From the NCBI GenBank assembly GCA_900491605.1, contig UESW01003827.1, forward strand, positions 1,782,659 to 1,846,658: DNA of 64,000 bases, given 5' to 3'. Positions 22,604-35,600 of the stretch are shown one piece after another. Each line of letters begins with the position of its first letter. The first letter of the stretch is position 1. Position numbers and translations under genes: made by a program. The notes beneath the pieces are model-generated. The model saw only the letters and a program-made list of their open reading frames with translations. It did no database searches and had not been told where the DNA came from. The stretch comes from Calamus simplicifolius. Lineage: Eukaryota; Streptophyta; Magnoliopsida; Arecales; Arecaceae.

Positions 22604-23836
22604 ATGGCGGCCTCTGGTTCCTCTAATCCACCGCAGTTGGATGCTGGAATGGAAGGCTGGAAGGTGTGGAGTAGGGCTCCGTCATCTGCCTTCGTGTGGG
22701 TTTCTTCGTCTCCCTCTTCGACGGAGATGGCGGAGCTGAAGAAGCTCTTTCCTGAGGTTGTCCAAGTATCCAATGAGGAGCTTGAGGTGGGGACTGTTGT
22801 ATGGGAACAATCAGCAATTGTAGCTCGAAGTTTTCTGTGTTGGATCCCTCCGGAAGCGGTGATCCATGAATTCCGGGTGAAATTGAAGCTGTTAGCTTGG
22901 CATTTCGGTGTTCAATCTTCAAGTTCTCTGATGCTATTCTCTGATGCTAATGGGAAGAAGATGGCTTTGGAGAGGCCTTGGGTTGTCAATGGTCAACCCT
23001 TAGCCACTGAGCTGTGGTCCCCTGAATTCTTCCCCTCGTCGGAAGCCGTGGCTAAGGCATTGCTGTGGATACGCCTTCCGAGCCTACCTCTGGAGTTCTG
23101 GTCTGAGGAGATCTTGAGGTCCATCTTGGCTCCGGCTGGAATACTGGTCAGCTTGGATTCTCAGACGAAGCAGAGGAATAGGGGAGCTTTTGCGAGGGCC
23201 TATGTTCGAGTTGATTTGAGTCGGGCTCTTCGTCCAGGAGTTCGAGTAAGAGGGTCACGTTCTCCTTTCTGGCAACCATTCCAGTATGAGCATCTAGAGG
23301 GGTTTTGTCCCAGGTGTGGCTCTCTTCATCTGAATGGGGTTTGCGGTGCTCAGGTGGAGAAGGAATCAGCTGCTGGGAGTCTGCTCTTTGGTCCCTGGAT
23401 GTCAGCTGTGAGGCAGCATCGAGCTTCTCCTTCTCCTGGTGAGGATATGAGGAGGAAGGGCCAAGGGGTTCAGTCGTCTGCTAGGGCCTCTGCTTCGGCT
23501 GAGGGTTGGGTTGAGCCTGCCAAGTTTGCTCGCCGGAGGTCATCGCTTCAATCCTCTGCTGCTGTGACCAAGGTCTCCCCTTCGTCGCACGCCTCAGAAG
23601 AGCTGGAGGAAGTGGGTGGAAAGAAGGAATTTCAATGTGCCAGGTCGCCCAGCACGGCACGCTCAACTGAGAATGTTATTCTCAGTGAGCCTACTGTAGC
23701 ACAGAGAAGTAAGTCTCCTGAGAGCCACAATCAGAGGTCTTCTAGCTTAATTTTGGAGAACCCTTTTGCTGTGTTGGGCTCGGATAGATGGGCTGGACGG
23801 CCCCCTGTTTCTAAGGATGCTCGTTCGGGACCATAA
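22604..23836 (+). CDS. LINE ORF1 gag-like protein (410 aa)
   Basis: RNA-binding gag-like protein of a plant L1 LINE. The frame is open from 22577; the ATG at 22604 (MAASGSSNPP) is preferred because it starts the acidic/Ser-rich head typical of the family. An N-terminal DUF4283-like region runs through AVAKALLWIRLPSLPLEFW. Then comes a knuckle in FCPRCGSLHLNGVC, spaced CX2CX3HX4C, one residue shorter between Cys and His than the common CX2CX4HX4C. A Ser/Arg/Glu-rich low-complexity C-terminal half follows, ending in TAA at 23834-23836. An additional frame at 23940-24290 (LINE ORF1 tail or ORF2 linker) follows in another phase after an A-rich stretch. Although open, it belongs to an element whose ORF2 is dead. 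Confidence 0.8.
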   Translation: MAASGSSNPPQLDAGMEGWKVWSRAPSSAFVWVSSSPSSTEMAELKKLFPEVVQVSNEELEVGTVVWEQSAIVARSFLCWIPPEAVIHEFRVKLKLLAWHFGVQSSSSLMLFSDANGKKMALERPWVVNGQPLATELWSPEFFPSSEAVAKALLWIRLPSLPLEFWSEEILRSILAPAGILVSLDSQTKQRNRGAFARAYVRVDLSRALRPGVRVRGSRSPFWQPFQYEHLEGFCPRCGSLHLNGVCGAQVEKESAAGSLLFGPWMSAVRQHRASPSPGEDMRRKGQGVQSSARASASAEGWVEPAKFARRRSSLQSSAAVTKVSPSSHASEELEEVGGKKEFQCARSPSTARSTENVILSEPTVAQRSKSPESHNQRSSSLILENPFAVLGSDRWAGRPPVSKDARSGP

Positions 23837-24252
23837 AAGAGGGCTAGGCTATCACAATATGAATATTATAGAAATATTTCAAAAAATGAAAAAAATGATA
23901 ACAAAGAGCAAAAAAAAAAAAAAGGCAAAAAGGTAGTAGTTGGGTCAAAAAAAAGCTCAAGAAAATTTTACTTTTTCAGCCTCCTCTGTTCCAGAGCGGG
24001 GATCAATTGCTCTGGTTAGTAAGGGTGAAGAGACTCCTCAGAGGTTGAAAGATTATGAGAAGTTAAATCAGTTTGAGAACTGTAATCATGAAGGGATGGT
24101 CTCTTCTCTTAAGGAAGTCATTACAGTCCAGGGACAAGTGATGCAGACTAGGTCTTCGTCATCTGTGGAGGAGGGGTCTGAAGCTGGGATGGAGGTTTCT
24201 CTCCTGGAGGAAGGCACCTTGACATATGGATGTATTCTAGACACTGAAATGG

Positions 24253-27200
24253 GTGAGGATGGGTTGGGGGACCCCCGCTTTCAAACTTGATTATGAAGAT
24301 TTGATATGGAATGTTAGAGGAGCGCGGAAACCTTCTTTCCGCTCCTCATTTGGAAGGCTTATGCAGCTTCATAGTTTTGATATCTGTATTCTTGTGGAAA
24401 CCCGCTTGTCGGGTGACAGCCTAATGCGGTTCCGAAGGTAGATTGCGAGATTGTGGTCTTCATATGCTGTAGAGTCTGTGGGTCTATCAAGTGGCATTGT
24501 GGCTCTTTGGCGTCACTCCTCCATTTGGGTTGATGCCTTTCATGGATGCAATCAGCAGGTCACTCTTGTCATCTCTGATGGGTATTCTGCCCCATGGCTG
24601 CTTTTGGGGGCTTACGCTAGTACTGATTTCCGTGAAAGACGTGTTCTCTGGACTGAGAGCCTTTCTTTATTGGTAGGGGTTTTCGGCTCTTATTGCCGGT
24701 GATTTCAACTGTATTCTTCAGGCAAGTGAGAAGAGAGGAGGCAGGCCTTTTGTTGATTCAGTTGAGTCTGCTGAGTTTAGATCTTTCATCTCCTCTGCTG
24801 GGCTTTTTGATCTGGGATTTTTGGATACCCAGTTCACCTGGTGTAATAATCGCCAGGGTAAAGCTCATGTGTGGGAGAGATTGGATAGAGCGATGGCCAC
24901 GGCTCATTGGCTTCATATGTTCCCTTCCTCCACTGTTACTCATCTATCTCGGATTGCTTCTAATCATTGCCCCATTTTAATTTCTACGGAGCCGGCGATG
25001 CAGCACCGGAAACAGTTTTGTTTTGAGCAGATTTGGACTTCTTATTCCTCGCCCGAAATATTATCTCTCAGGTTTGACGCCTACCAGTTAGAGGTAGGGC
25101 TGAGTACAGATTATCTAGGAGGCTTGAGTTAGCGAAGCGCCGGCTATCCAGATGGAACAAAATGGAGGTTGGGGACCTTGTTCGGAAAGTGGAGCTGGTG
25201 GAGGCGGAGATTACTTCCATCCAGAATAGGGAAGATTCAGATGGAAGTCTTTCTAGTTCTGATCTTATGACCCTCCGGGGTTTGATTAATAGTCACCACT
25301 CTCTTCTGCTGCAACAGGAGATTTATTGGAGACAGAGGTCTCGGATTCAGTGGTTTCGGGCAAGGGATTGTAACACCAGATTTTTTTTCACTAGAGTACT
25401 TTGAAGAGACGTGCTGCTAATAGGATTCGGCGGATTGTGGATGATGAGGGCCAATCTCTAAAGGATTATGCTGATATTAGAGATCATTTTTTTCACTTCT
25501 TTCAGTCCCGATGGACTGATCATACTGGAGATGGGTTCCCTGTTCACCCGGTCATGCATTCTGAGAAGGTCTCTGATTCTGAGAATAATCTTCTTACTAG
25601 ACCGATCACTGAGGATGAGATTCGTAGGGCTCTATGGGATCTTGGGCAGGAAAAGGCTCCTGGGCCTGATGGTTTTCCGCTCCTTTTCTTTCGAACATAC
25701 TGGAGCATTGTTGGTCAGGATGTCCAGCAAGCTATTCTCAATGTTTTCCATTCTAGAGTTATTCCGGATGAGTGGAATAGGACCTTTGTTACCTTGGTGC
25801 CAAAGCGTCCCGATGCTTCTTCGCCTCTTCACTATAGGCCCATTAGTCTCTGTTCCACCTTATATAAAGTCAGTTCCCGTCTTTTGGCAAATTGGATGCG
25901 GACAGTTATTCCTCGTATTATCTCTGTGGAGCAGGGTGCTTTTATTCGAGGACGAAATATATCTGATAATGTTCTTATTGCTCAGGAGTTTATGTGCGAT
26001 CTTCACCGAGCGACTGGTCGGCACAGTCTTATGGCAGTTAAGCTCGACATGGAGCGAGCTTATGATAGACTAAGTTGGGCTTTTCTGTACAGGACCCTCT
26101 TGGAGTTTGGGTTCGATGGGCAGTTCATAGACTAGATTATGGCTTGCATTTATAGACCTACTTTCTCTCTTATTATAAATGGTTGTCCGACGGATTTTTT
26201 TTCTATTCCACTGTGGGGTTACGTCAAGGCTGTCCGCTCTCTCCATTATTGTTCATTCTTGCAGTTGATGATTTATCGTGTGCGCTCCACCAGGCGCAGC
26301 TCGATAATCGTATTATCCCCTTTTTTTGCTGGACCGGATGGGCCTGCGGTTTCTCATCTCCTTTTCGCCGATGACTGCATCTTACTGGGGAAGGCTACTG
26401 CCCGGAATGCTAGTTCTTATGCTACTATTCTCCGGAGTATTGTACAGCCTCTAGGCAGAAGGTAAATCTTCATAAATCTATGGTTTGTCTTAGCCCAAAG
26501 ATCTCCAGATCTAAGAAAGAGGCTATTCTTCAGACTTTTGGCATTTTACTCAGGTTGACCGCCTCACGTACTAGGTGTTCCTATCACTGGTAGGCGGCCT
26601 CGTTGCTCTGATTTTAGTGTGATTGAGCGTCGGGTTCGAGATCGTATTGACAGGTGACAGGCTACTGGGTTATCGATGATGGCTCGGATTACTCTTATCC
26701 GATCGGTTCTTACGTCTCTCCCCCTTCATCTATTAGCAAATGGTGTTATCCCGATTTCATGTTTAAGAAGGATTGAGAGGTGTTTTAGAGACTTTCTTTA
26801 GGAATCGAGGCAAGATGGTCATGGTATGCATCTACTGGCCTGGGACACTATCTATAAGCCTATCTCTGAGGGAGGTCTTGGCATTCAGTCCTTAGTGGTC
26901 AGGAAGGAGGTTTTGTTGGCTAGACATGCCTCCCGTTTTCTCCTTGACCTGCATTGTTTCTGGAGTTCTATGATGAGAGCGAGATATGATGAGTGGCCTC
27001 CGGATATGCCTTCTTTTCCTCGGACCTATTCTTTCTTCTGGAAGGAGGTCAGTGGGCGACTGCCAGCTATCAGGAACAATATCTCATGGATGATTGGTGA
27101 TGGAACTTGGGTGAATGTTGTTCATGACTTATGGCTTTCTGATCTTCCTTTTATGCAGTGGCCTACTTTCATCAGCTCTGAGGTCTCCAGCCATATGAGA

Positions 27201-27969
27201 GTCTCTGATTTGATTTCTCAGGACCTTTGCTCTTGGTGCATTCCCTCGGTGATGCGGTTTTTCGGTGAGGAGCTTGCCCGCCGGATTCTCTCTATCCCAC
27301 TGGTTGCTGGTAGAGTTGAGGATACCATATTATGGAGATCATGTTTCGCGAGGGCTCCGTCCAGGGATCTTTTGCTAATCTTTAGGCCTCAGTCTCTTAG
27401 TTCGAGGGATACCGCTTGGATATGGAAGCTTCCAATCCACCCCCGGTTGCAGCTCTTTCTTTGAAAGCTTGAGTGGAATTGTCTCCCTACTTGCTTCTTG
27501 CTTTCTGGTAGAGGTGTGGCTGTTCAGCCTATTTGCCCATTGTGTGGTCAGACGGATGAAACTATTGACCATGTCATCTTTCAGTGTTTTAGAGCTAGAC
27601 ATATTTGGAGGATTTTGGAATATTAGATCTGTGAGGATGTTTCCAGTTCGTTGCGGTCCTCTTTTTTCAGAGATATTAGAAGGAATAAGCTGCAGCGGGA
27701 TACCGTCTGGGCTGCCACAGCTTACCAGATTTGGTTATCTCGTAACCAGCTGGTCTTCACAGATGTATTCCAACGGACAGCTCGGACAGCTATATTCTTC
27801 TTCTCTGACTTCTCTCGTGCTGCTCTCGATTTTGATACATTTGGATACTAGGGTTCCCTGCAACTTCGATAGCAAACCGGCAGATGGTTTTTATTTTTTG
27901 AGAGGCCCCCTCCAGAGTATGTCAAAATCAACTTTGATGAAAATGTTCGGAGCAGACTTACTGGTTTAA
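24253..27969 (+). pseudogene. LINE ORF2: endonuclease / reverse transcriptase / zinc domain (broken)
   Basis: Endonuclease: IWNVRGARK at about 24307, GDFNCIL at about 24700 and SNHCPIL at about 24960. RT: APGPDGFPLLFF, LVPKRPDASSPLHYRPISL and GAFIRGRNI, then LRQGCPLSPLLF near 26220 and FADD near 26370. Zinc domain: CPLCGQTDETIDHVIFQC near 27536-27590. C-terminal RNase H start: VKINFDENV at about 27921. Damage seen: TAG at 24439-24441, frameshifts near 24680, 25065, 25390 and 26200-26330, TGG to TAG at 26133-26135, an unreadable stretch 26460-26820, TGG to TGA at 27462-27464, and loss of the RNase H remainder after 27960. Several stops are again TGG to TGA/TAG. The shift pair inside RT (26180-26340) brings the frame back before FADD. 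Confidence 0.87.
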
Positions 27970-28973
27970 GTCTCATAATAAATACTTGGTGTTATAATGT
28001 ATAATAAAAATATATGCTACGTGATGGGTTGGGCATGAAAAACAAGCATTATAATGGACGGTTGTTATTAGCTAAAAACCAATATAATTAGACTAAACCA
28101 TTTAATCAGTCTTAAAGGATCAATCTTGGTTGTTTTTTAGCCATAGTGAAAAGATCATAAACTTATGTTTATTGGAAAGCCAACTCGGTTAGATGGTGAC
28201 CTCTATGGTCCATCATTTCAATTTTGATTTTGGCGATAAGGAGACCCTGTTCTATTGTACTTTAATCAAATTCTATTTTTTGACTTATCAAGGTTGATTC
28301 ACACTAGACTGGTGTGATCATTTGCCTATAAAAAAAAAATCATCTACTCAAAAGTTAAAACAAAAGCTATACTGCTGCTAAAATAAAAATAAAAAAAGGA
28401 GGAAGTTTTTTTTTTAATTATAATGTAGGGTACATAGAAAAAGAATGGATGAAAGAGAACAGCACTCTACTCACCATACCCCACACCTATAACCTATCCT
28501 TTCATCAGTTTTTATACAACAGGAGCAAAAATAAGGCAGACAACTAGATTGCTTATATATGAAGCAATTCAATATGATTTTATGGAGATCTAACGGTACG
28601 AGAAGGATACCTTAGCACTGATGGATCTTATGTATGAGCTTCAATGACAGCATGATTCAAGCATGGTCTTCTTCTTTCTCTGCAATCTGATTGTGAAATA
28701 CCTGACGACCTAGTCCACTGAATATGAATTGCATAGGCCAATATGACCAAAACATCTAAGGTAACTGTGATGAAGGCCAGCATGCATCTGACATCATTCT
28801 GGAAGAGCGTTGCTTGATAGATAGGGCTTATTGATTAGAATAGCAGGATCACAGATGACAAACAGCATTAACATTGAATTAAGTGATCCAATTCCTTCAT
28901 TCAATGCCAGTCTCCGAGTTCACCAAAAGCCACGCTCTTGTCTTGGATTAAAGCCAAATTTGAGTTGAGAAAC
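27970..28973. other. Intergenic; one weak minus-strand exon candidate
   Basis: AT-rich, no recognised gene. A minus-strand stretch at about 28620-28830 stays open for some 65 codons and encodes a hydrophobic segment (MLAFITVTLDVLVILAYAI); see findings. Confidence 0.5.
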
Positions 28974-28976
28974 TAA

Positions 28977-30382
28977 TGATGTGTTTGGTTTTCAAGAATA
29001 GCTTCATGTTCTGTTTTCATTTTCATAAAAGACAAACAATTTATAGAAAATGTGTGGTAATTCAAAATAAAATTATTGTTTAGAAAGCAGACCTTTAGAA
29101 TAACAAAAAAAGTGAAAATAGTTTAAAATCAATCTCACTATTTTTCAAAGAATGAAGACAAAAAGTTGGGAAACAATTGGCATCATTTATAACGAGCCCA
29201 ATAAATAAGCATACTAATCCCACAGCTCGATCTACTTTTTTTTTTTCCATTTGCACTTCAAGAATTTTAGATGTTTTTTTCTTCACAAATTTCTTTTTTT
29301 TTCCTTTATTTTTTCTGCACCTCTTCTTCATCTTCTACTCACAACCTTCCTCTTTTCTCATCTATATTTTTTTTCCTAACAGATCTCTCCATTTTGCATA
29401 GTTTTACACCAATTTCAGACCTGATTTGTCGCTATCATTTCAAAATTTTAACGTATAATCTAATCTCTTTTATCCATTAATTCAGAAAATGTGTCTCTGA
29501 ATGTTTGGCATATACAATGTTACTCCTGTGGTTTGCCAAAAATCCACACAACATACTATTGATAGGGCTTTTAGCCCATTTTTTCATCATTCCTTCCTTC
29601 ATGCTAGAATGTTTCCCTCTCCGATTCAAGCATGGGCAATACTATTAACATTATCAGATCTTAAGTTAGGAAGACAGTTGCCAATGAAAAAAGATAAGAC
29701 TTTGCAGACATCAGAATTGATGTTTGTAGGAAGGAATGCGACCGATAAAATAGCCCTATCAGCAAAGAAAAAAAATAGCAAACAATAAAAATAGCACTAC
29801 CAGCAATACATTGTTTGGATTCTCCACAAACCAAAGAAGCAACATTATATATACCAAACATTCAGAGATATTTTTTAATTAAATGGAAAAAAAAACTAGA
29901 ATATACCTTGAAATTTTGAAATGATATCCTCAAATCAGATCTGAAATTGGAGTAACACTATGAAGAATAGGGAGATCCATTAGGAAAAGACAGATGAGAA
30001 AAGAGGAAGGCTGTGAGCAGAAGATGGAGAAGAGAAGGTATAGAAAAATAGATGAGAAAAAAGGAATTTGTGAAGAGAAAGACGCTTAAGATTCTTCAAG
30101 TGAAGATGAGGAAAAAAGGCAGATTGAGCCATGGAATTAGTATGCTTATTTACAGGGCTTATTATAATTGATGCCAACTATTTCCTAACTTGTTGTCTCC
30201 ATTCTTTAAAAAACAGTGAAAATAACTTTAAGCTGTTTTTTTTGCTATTCTGAAGATCTGCTGGCTAGGAATAATAAAAAAAAAACATTTTGAATCACCA
30301 AACATATTTTCCCATGAATTTTCTGTTTTCGATGGAAATGGAAAAAAGAAAATGGAGCTATTCTTGGAAACCAAACACATTC
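28977..30382. mobile_element. 1.4-kb foldback transposon (PIF/Harbinger-like ends, tentative)
   Basis: The two halves are long imperfect inverted repeats. The left arm (28977 to about 29570) starts TGATGTGTTTGGTTTTC and the right arm, read on the minus strand from 30382, starts GAATGTGTTTGGTTTCC. Similarity continues along about 590 bp of each arm, including CAAGAATAGCT, GAGATCTCCCTATT-like and GATAGGGCT segments near the centre. TAA flanks both ends (28974-28976 and 30383-30385). A 3-bp TAA duplication and GTGTTTGGTT ends resemble PIF/Harbinger or Tourist elements, but the arms are unusually long and no transposase is visible. It lies just downstream of the CslE gene's 3' end. Confidence 0.78.
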
Positions 30383-30385
30383 TAA

Positions 30386-30933
30386 TAGTCTCTGAAGGTA
30401 GTTTTCACACTCACTAGTGGTCATGGAAAGACTAACAACAAAATAACAAGGATGCATTAATGTAGAATCAGAACACATAATAAGTACCCATAAAAGAATA
30501 AAATCTGAAGTGTACTTCTTTTAACCATAAAAGAAATCATTTCTAAATTCCAAATAACGCAGGTTGAATCATCAAAAGCTTCTTGTCACCAATATAGTGA
30601 GTGTCATATCTGATGGTGTCTAAGAATAAATACCACACCCAATTTTCTACCATTGCTAATAATAAGAACAGACTAACGTGCATCATAGCAGCCTAACTCT
30701 GGACAATTTTTATATGCCCAGTCTCCTCTCAAAACCAGTCACGCCTTGCAATCAGAGCTTGGTGATATGATTTTCTCCATTTATTTGGTCTAACTAAAGC
30801 AACTGTAGTTCAAGGGTGCAGGACTAGAACCTGGACTCAAACACAATAACTGATTGGGTTCCACTTGGATTTCTAATATTCAACAATTTTTCCATCATAT
30901 TATGGAGAATCTAGTGTGAAATAACTTTACAAT
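30386..30933 (-). terminator. 3' flank of CslE with candidate poly(A) signal
   Basis: AATAAA on the minus strand at 30780-30785, about 150 bp beyond the CslE stop, is a plausible polyadenylation signal. Nothing else is recognised. Confidence 0.4.
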
Positions 30934-32597
30934 CTAGTGCAAGGGCACAAGACAGGCTGATGCAGCCACAAGAAATGACTCTAAAGCAAGAGAGGCAGGG
31001 ATGCTACCCTTGTCTTTCCTAAGAAACATCCCATGGTAGATTGGCATGCAGAACATGACCAGAAGGCCACAGAGAAGGAACTGCAAGGTCATTTGCTCAG
31101 TTCCTCCAAAACCCTCAGCCACTGTCATCCTTATTACACCTCCAAGCAAACAAAGCAGATTAAGCATTGCAACTATTGCCAAGACCATGAACATGGGAGA
31201 TGATGATCCAAACTCCATGAGCCCATTCCTGTATCGCTCCAATGCATCATGGTCGGTCACCTTCGCAGTGATGTTAAATCTGGACTTACCAAGTCCCAGA
31301 GCCTGAAGTAAAATGTCTATTAAGCAGAAATGAGAGCTGATCCTTCTCATTATCTTCATCCTCTGCATATTCCAGCAGCTCCTAAGCGTTTGACCACACC
31401 AGAGGGCCTCAACTAAGCTGTATGTTTGGGCGGCTCCAATCACATAAGCAAAGACTATGAACCATAGGCTAGAGATCTGGTGAGACAAAACAATTAGCAT
31501 TTAATATTAGCTCCAAATGGTTGAACATAAAGCACGGTTCAAAATCTTGAATGTTGCAATCTAGTCATTTTGTCAGGTTAATTTTCTGCCCCTCAAGAAG
31601 GAAGGTTTTGTCAGATTAAGTTAGTGGGAAGACCAAGAATATTTAGCACACAATCATTCGCATGGTTTTGATCTACCAAGAAAGTAATCATAAGTTATGA
31701 ATTTTGGTTACCTTTTTTTAAAAAAAAAGAGATAAAGACAAGTTATTTCTAAGATTAAAAGACCATCTTATAAAACGGATTTAAATGTCTACCTGAGTTG
31801 ATTTCTTGTTTTGCTTACTTCTTTTTCCCTCTTACTTCCTGCCATATAAAATCTTTTTGTTTTTTGCAACCAACATCTCATGGAAATACTTATTTCTAAA
31901 ATGTAAAACCCTGAAACTCTATGCATAAATATAAAATTTTAAGGATTGAAGAAGAGAAGCAAGAATACGAGGATAGGGTATTGGCAAAATACTCTCAAAA
32001 TGAGAAAGCTGAATTAGTTACTCGAGGCATCTAAGTGAGATGAGATTAGTAGGTCTCTAGTAGAGATCTGAAATTTTACCAAATGAAATAGTGTGAGTTG
32101 AGTAGAATAAATTGGATTTAACTATTAACTAGAAGAAGTTATCTATTTTGACATGATTAGGTAATTAATTAAATAGAAGGGTGGTTTATTGTGCACTTAC
32201 TTTTGGAAACAAGGGAATGCCCTTCAGCAGGCAAATAGAAGGAATGATGACATAATATAGAGTTGGCAAGGACATAGGTGCCCACAACATGTAGAAAGCA
32301 TATGACATTTGAAGCTTTAGTTTGATCTTTCCATGACCATAAAGAAAAGGATTGTACTTGGAGAGGAAGATATTGAAGAGCCCCTCAGACCATCTCTGAT
32401 GTTGCACCAGTATATGTCCAAGTGAAGCAGGAGCAACGCCCAAGAAACCCACCCTTGGAGGGTTAAAATAAATTGATTTCCATCCCTTGCATTGGATTAC
32501 AAAACCAGTGATTATATCCTCCACCAAAAAACCATACATCAAACCCACCTGCAATCCCCATATATTAGACTCATGATAGAGAGAAAGAAAGAGGACT

Positions 32598-32635
<38 letters not shown>

Positions 32636-35600
32636 ATCTTTTCCCCATCCAGTGTTCCGCTCACAAGTGCAACTAGCGAGGTTTTTTGCTCTCTCTTCCA
32701 GTATGCTTGTGCTTTCTTCTAAGTTTATTTTATAATCTTTGTTCCATGACTTGCTACAGTCCTTGCTATATCTCTTTCCACACAAGCTGACTCTCCTGTG
32801 GAAGCAACCTGTGCCTATATACAAAGCTTCTGCATACCCTGGAAGCTCTACCTTCATAATAAAACATACCAAATAAAGTGGTGACAGAAAAGCTATAAAC
32901 ATATGGAAAGGAAAAAAAATAATCTCAAGTTCATACTTCGACCGTCTGTCATTTTTCATCTCATGAAATTACAGGTACATTCTTAATAATCTGAACCTTT
33001 TTTTCTTCCTTCCCCTCTTTGGGAAAGCCCTACTAGATAAACCTCGTCAATTATTAATGCTTGCTTCTTGTTTTACTTTAAAGAATATGTTTCTTCAAGA
33101 AAGCAATAGTTTCGTCATGCTGTAAAATGTGGAAATCCCTTTAGTGGAAGCTCAAAAGGTAGAGATTTTGAAATTGTAGTTGCTATATACGGTAGGGTAG
33201 TTAACTTACTTGTTAGAAATGAGTAGAAGGATGGCAAAAGTGTTTGTTTGACTAGAAGTTTTCCAATAATTCACCTTAACCAAGAGATTGACCATACCAA
33301 TCAAAAGTAACTATGATTATGAAAGGATGAAAAAAATATTATTCTGTTCTTCCTTAGTTATTGAATTTCCAGTTTTTTATACTGCTAGTACTCACCTCAT
33401 TTACAATTGATATGTAATCTCCATAAGTATTGTTTTTGTCAAGGTTGCTGAAATTCTGTGGAAACTGCACATAGCCAATTTCATGGCCTTTATCTTTATC
33501 CATGAAGAAACAAACTGCATCTCTAACCGACTGCGAACTGTTTGACCTCATGTCACAGTCCACATTGAGAATAATTGGACTATTGCTTATCTCAGAAGAC
33601 ACTCTAATCTGCACAATTATTTAAAGATAGAAAAGAACATGATATCAGTAACTTTTTTCTGTGTTGGAATTTTTAAATGTTAATTTTTAAATTAAACTAA
33701 CAGAAGTATAGATCGATGGCTTACCAATGCATTCATAGCACCAGCTTTGAAGTTATGAGGATATTGTGGCCTCTTTTCACGAGATAGGTAAATGAGGCTC
33801 GGTAATGCAGCTCCTTCAACATCCTTAATCTTCTGATCTCTCCCATCAATTAAAATCTGAGGAAAGAACCTAGAAGAACTTAACCAAAACCAAAAAAGAC
33901 ATTCAAATATTTATTTGATTTATTATTGACCTTTGTAGAAGAGGTGTAAACCAATTGATTAGGAATAAGCAAGTGGCTTTCTTTATATGAAAAGTCCTTG
34001 TGTTTCACTCCCCCTCACCCCGACATCATACCACCCCAGCTTATAATAATTCCTTGACATTTCATTCACAAATTGTTGGCTGTTGATTAAATTTGACATG
34101 AATAGGGTGATTGTAGTTTATCTAGTAATTAACCATGGGTTTAGACCTCACTAACACTGAAACATTTGATATGTATTTGTTATATACATATTATCTATAT
34201 AAGATGAGACACAAGATTATCTTAAAGAATATAACAGTAATTAATCTGAGATATGCTAATGGTTACAGTTTAAGAACAAGGTATCTTTGTTAAGGACAGA
34301 TATACAAATCATTTATCAGTTAGAAGTAAATTCAGCCTACTCCATCTACACAAAATCCAGATATTGATTAATTGGAAACCTGAAATGTCCTTAGAAAGGA
34401 TGATGGTTTTACTAGTGGACCTCACAAGATAATGTAGGATAACAAAAATGAGGATTTTGATTTTTTTGCTCCAACAATGACTTTCTAACATCAACTCAAG
34501 CCAAGAGACATACCCTTAATCCTTCCTCCATGTTATTTGCACAGGAGCCCTGTTAGCCAACCATAATTAAATATTCTCGAAGGGGAAAAAGACTACAGCT
34601 TCAACTTTGGTCCGAATGGTGGTCTTCTATCATAGCTATAATTAAATATTCCCCCCTCCCTTTTTCAACATTTAAAGAAATAGTCAATCCACATCCAGGA
34701 AAAAAATTGAAACAATAATGATAAAACTTCAAAAGCATGTAGCATATGGGAACGCTAAAAATGCATGTGATGCATATGCAGCTGTTAGCAAGAACCATAA
34801 CTGATTACAACTCACAAGTAAAAGTCAAGCAAGGAAACCTAATTTTAAAGAAGGCTCAATTAAAAAGATTGTAAAGCATGCAAGATCTTTGGGATTGATG
34901 CTCAAAAAAGGCATATCAGGAAAGATAGTAAAAGAGTAGTACCTGGACTATTGCTTGATGATTGTCAGGCATAGTCTGCGAATCCCATTTAGAGAAACCC
35001 TTATGTTGCCTACTGACATCGCTTGGAATCCTACCCAGCATCTGTGTGGCTTTAATTTTGTTCTCCATCTCAATGTACAGTTTCTACAATGAGAAAATTC
35101 TGAAGTAATATGGATATCGATAGTTCAATCCAATATGATGCAAGATAGGGAATTATTGTCATCCTCTCAGATACAACAACAATTAAGCCACGGTCTCAAA
35201 CTAAGTGGCATCAGCTACATGAATCTGTTTTCTCCATTTCACACTATTTAGAACCATAATTTCCATTAAAATGCAGAGACATCAACTCTTTCCTTTCTAT
35301 TATAGTCATTTTTTGTATGCATGTTTCTATTCTCTGCTATCCATAGAAAAGCTCTTTCAAGCAATAACTTACGACGATAGCCAATTAATTATATGCATGT
35401 CTATCCTTATAAATATCCAAAATTACATGTATACTCTCAAATTTATTATTTGCATGTATATCCTTGTAATTATTTCTTTTTATATGTTTATCCATATAAA
35501 TATTTGAAATTGTAGGTATACCTCATAAATTTTATATTGCACACCCCTATAAATTATTATTATTATTATTATTATTATTATTTGCATATATACTCTCATA

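Larger units (their letters stand above)
22577..27969 (+). mobile_element. L1-type LINE (non-LTR retrotransposon), decayed
   Basis: ORF1 (gag-like, zinc knuckle) is followed by ORF2 with endonuclease, reverse transcriptase, a Cys/His zinc domain and the start of an RNase H domain, the usual plant L1 order. ORF1 is still open; ORF2 is broken repeatedly. The RNase H domain is entered at about 27918 and lost within 20 codons, so the 3' end is truncated or replaced. No poly(A) tail or target duplication could be assigned, so the outer limits are those of the coding similarity. Confidence 0.88.
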
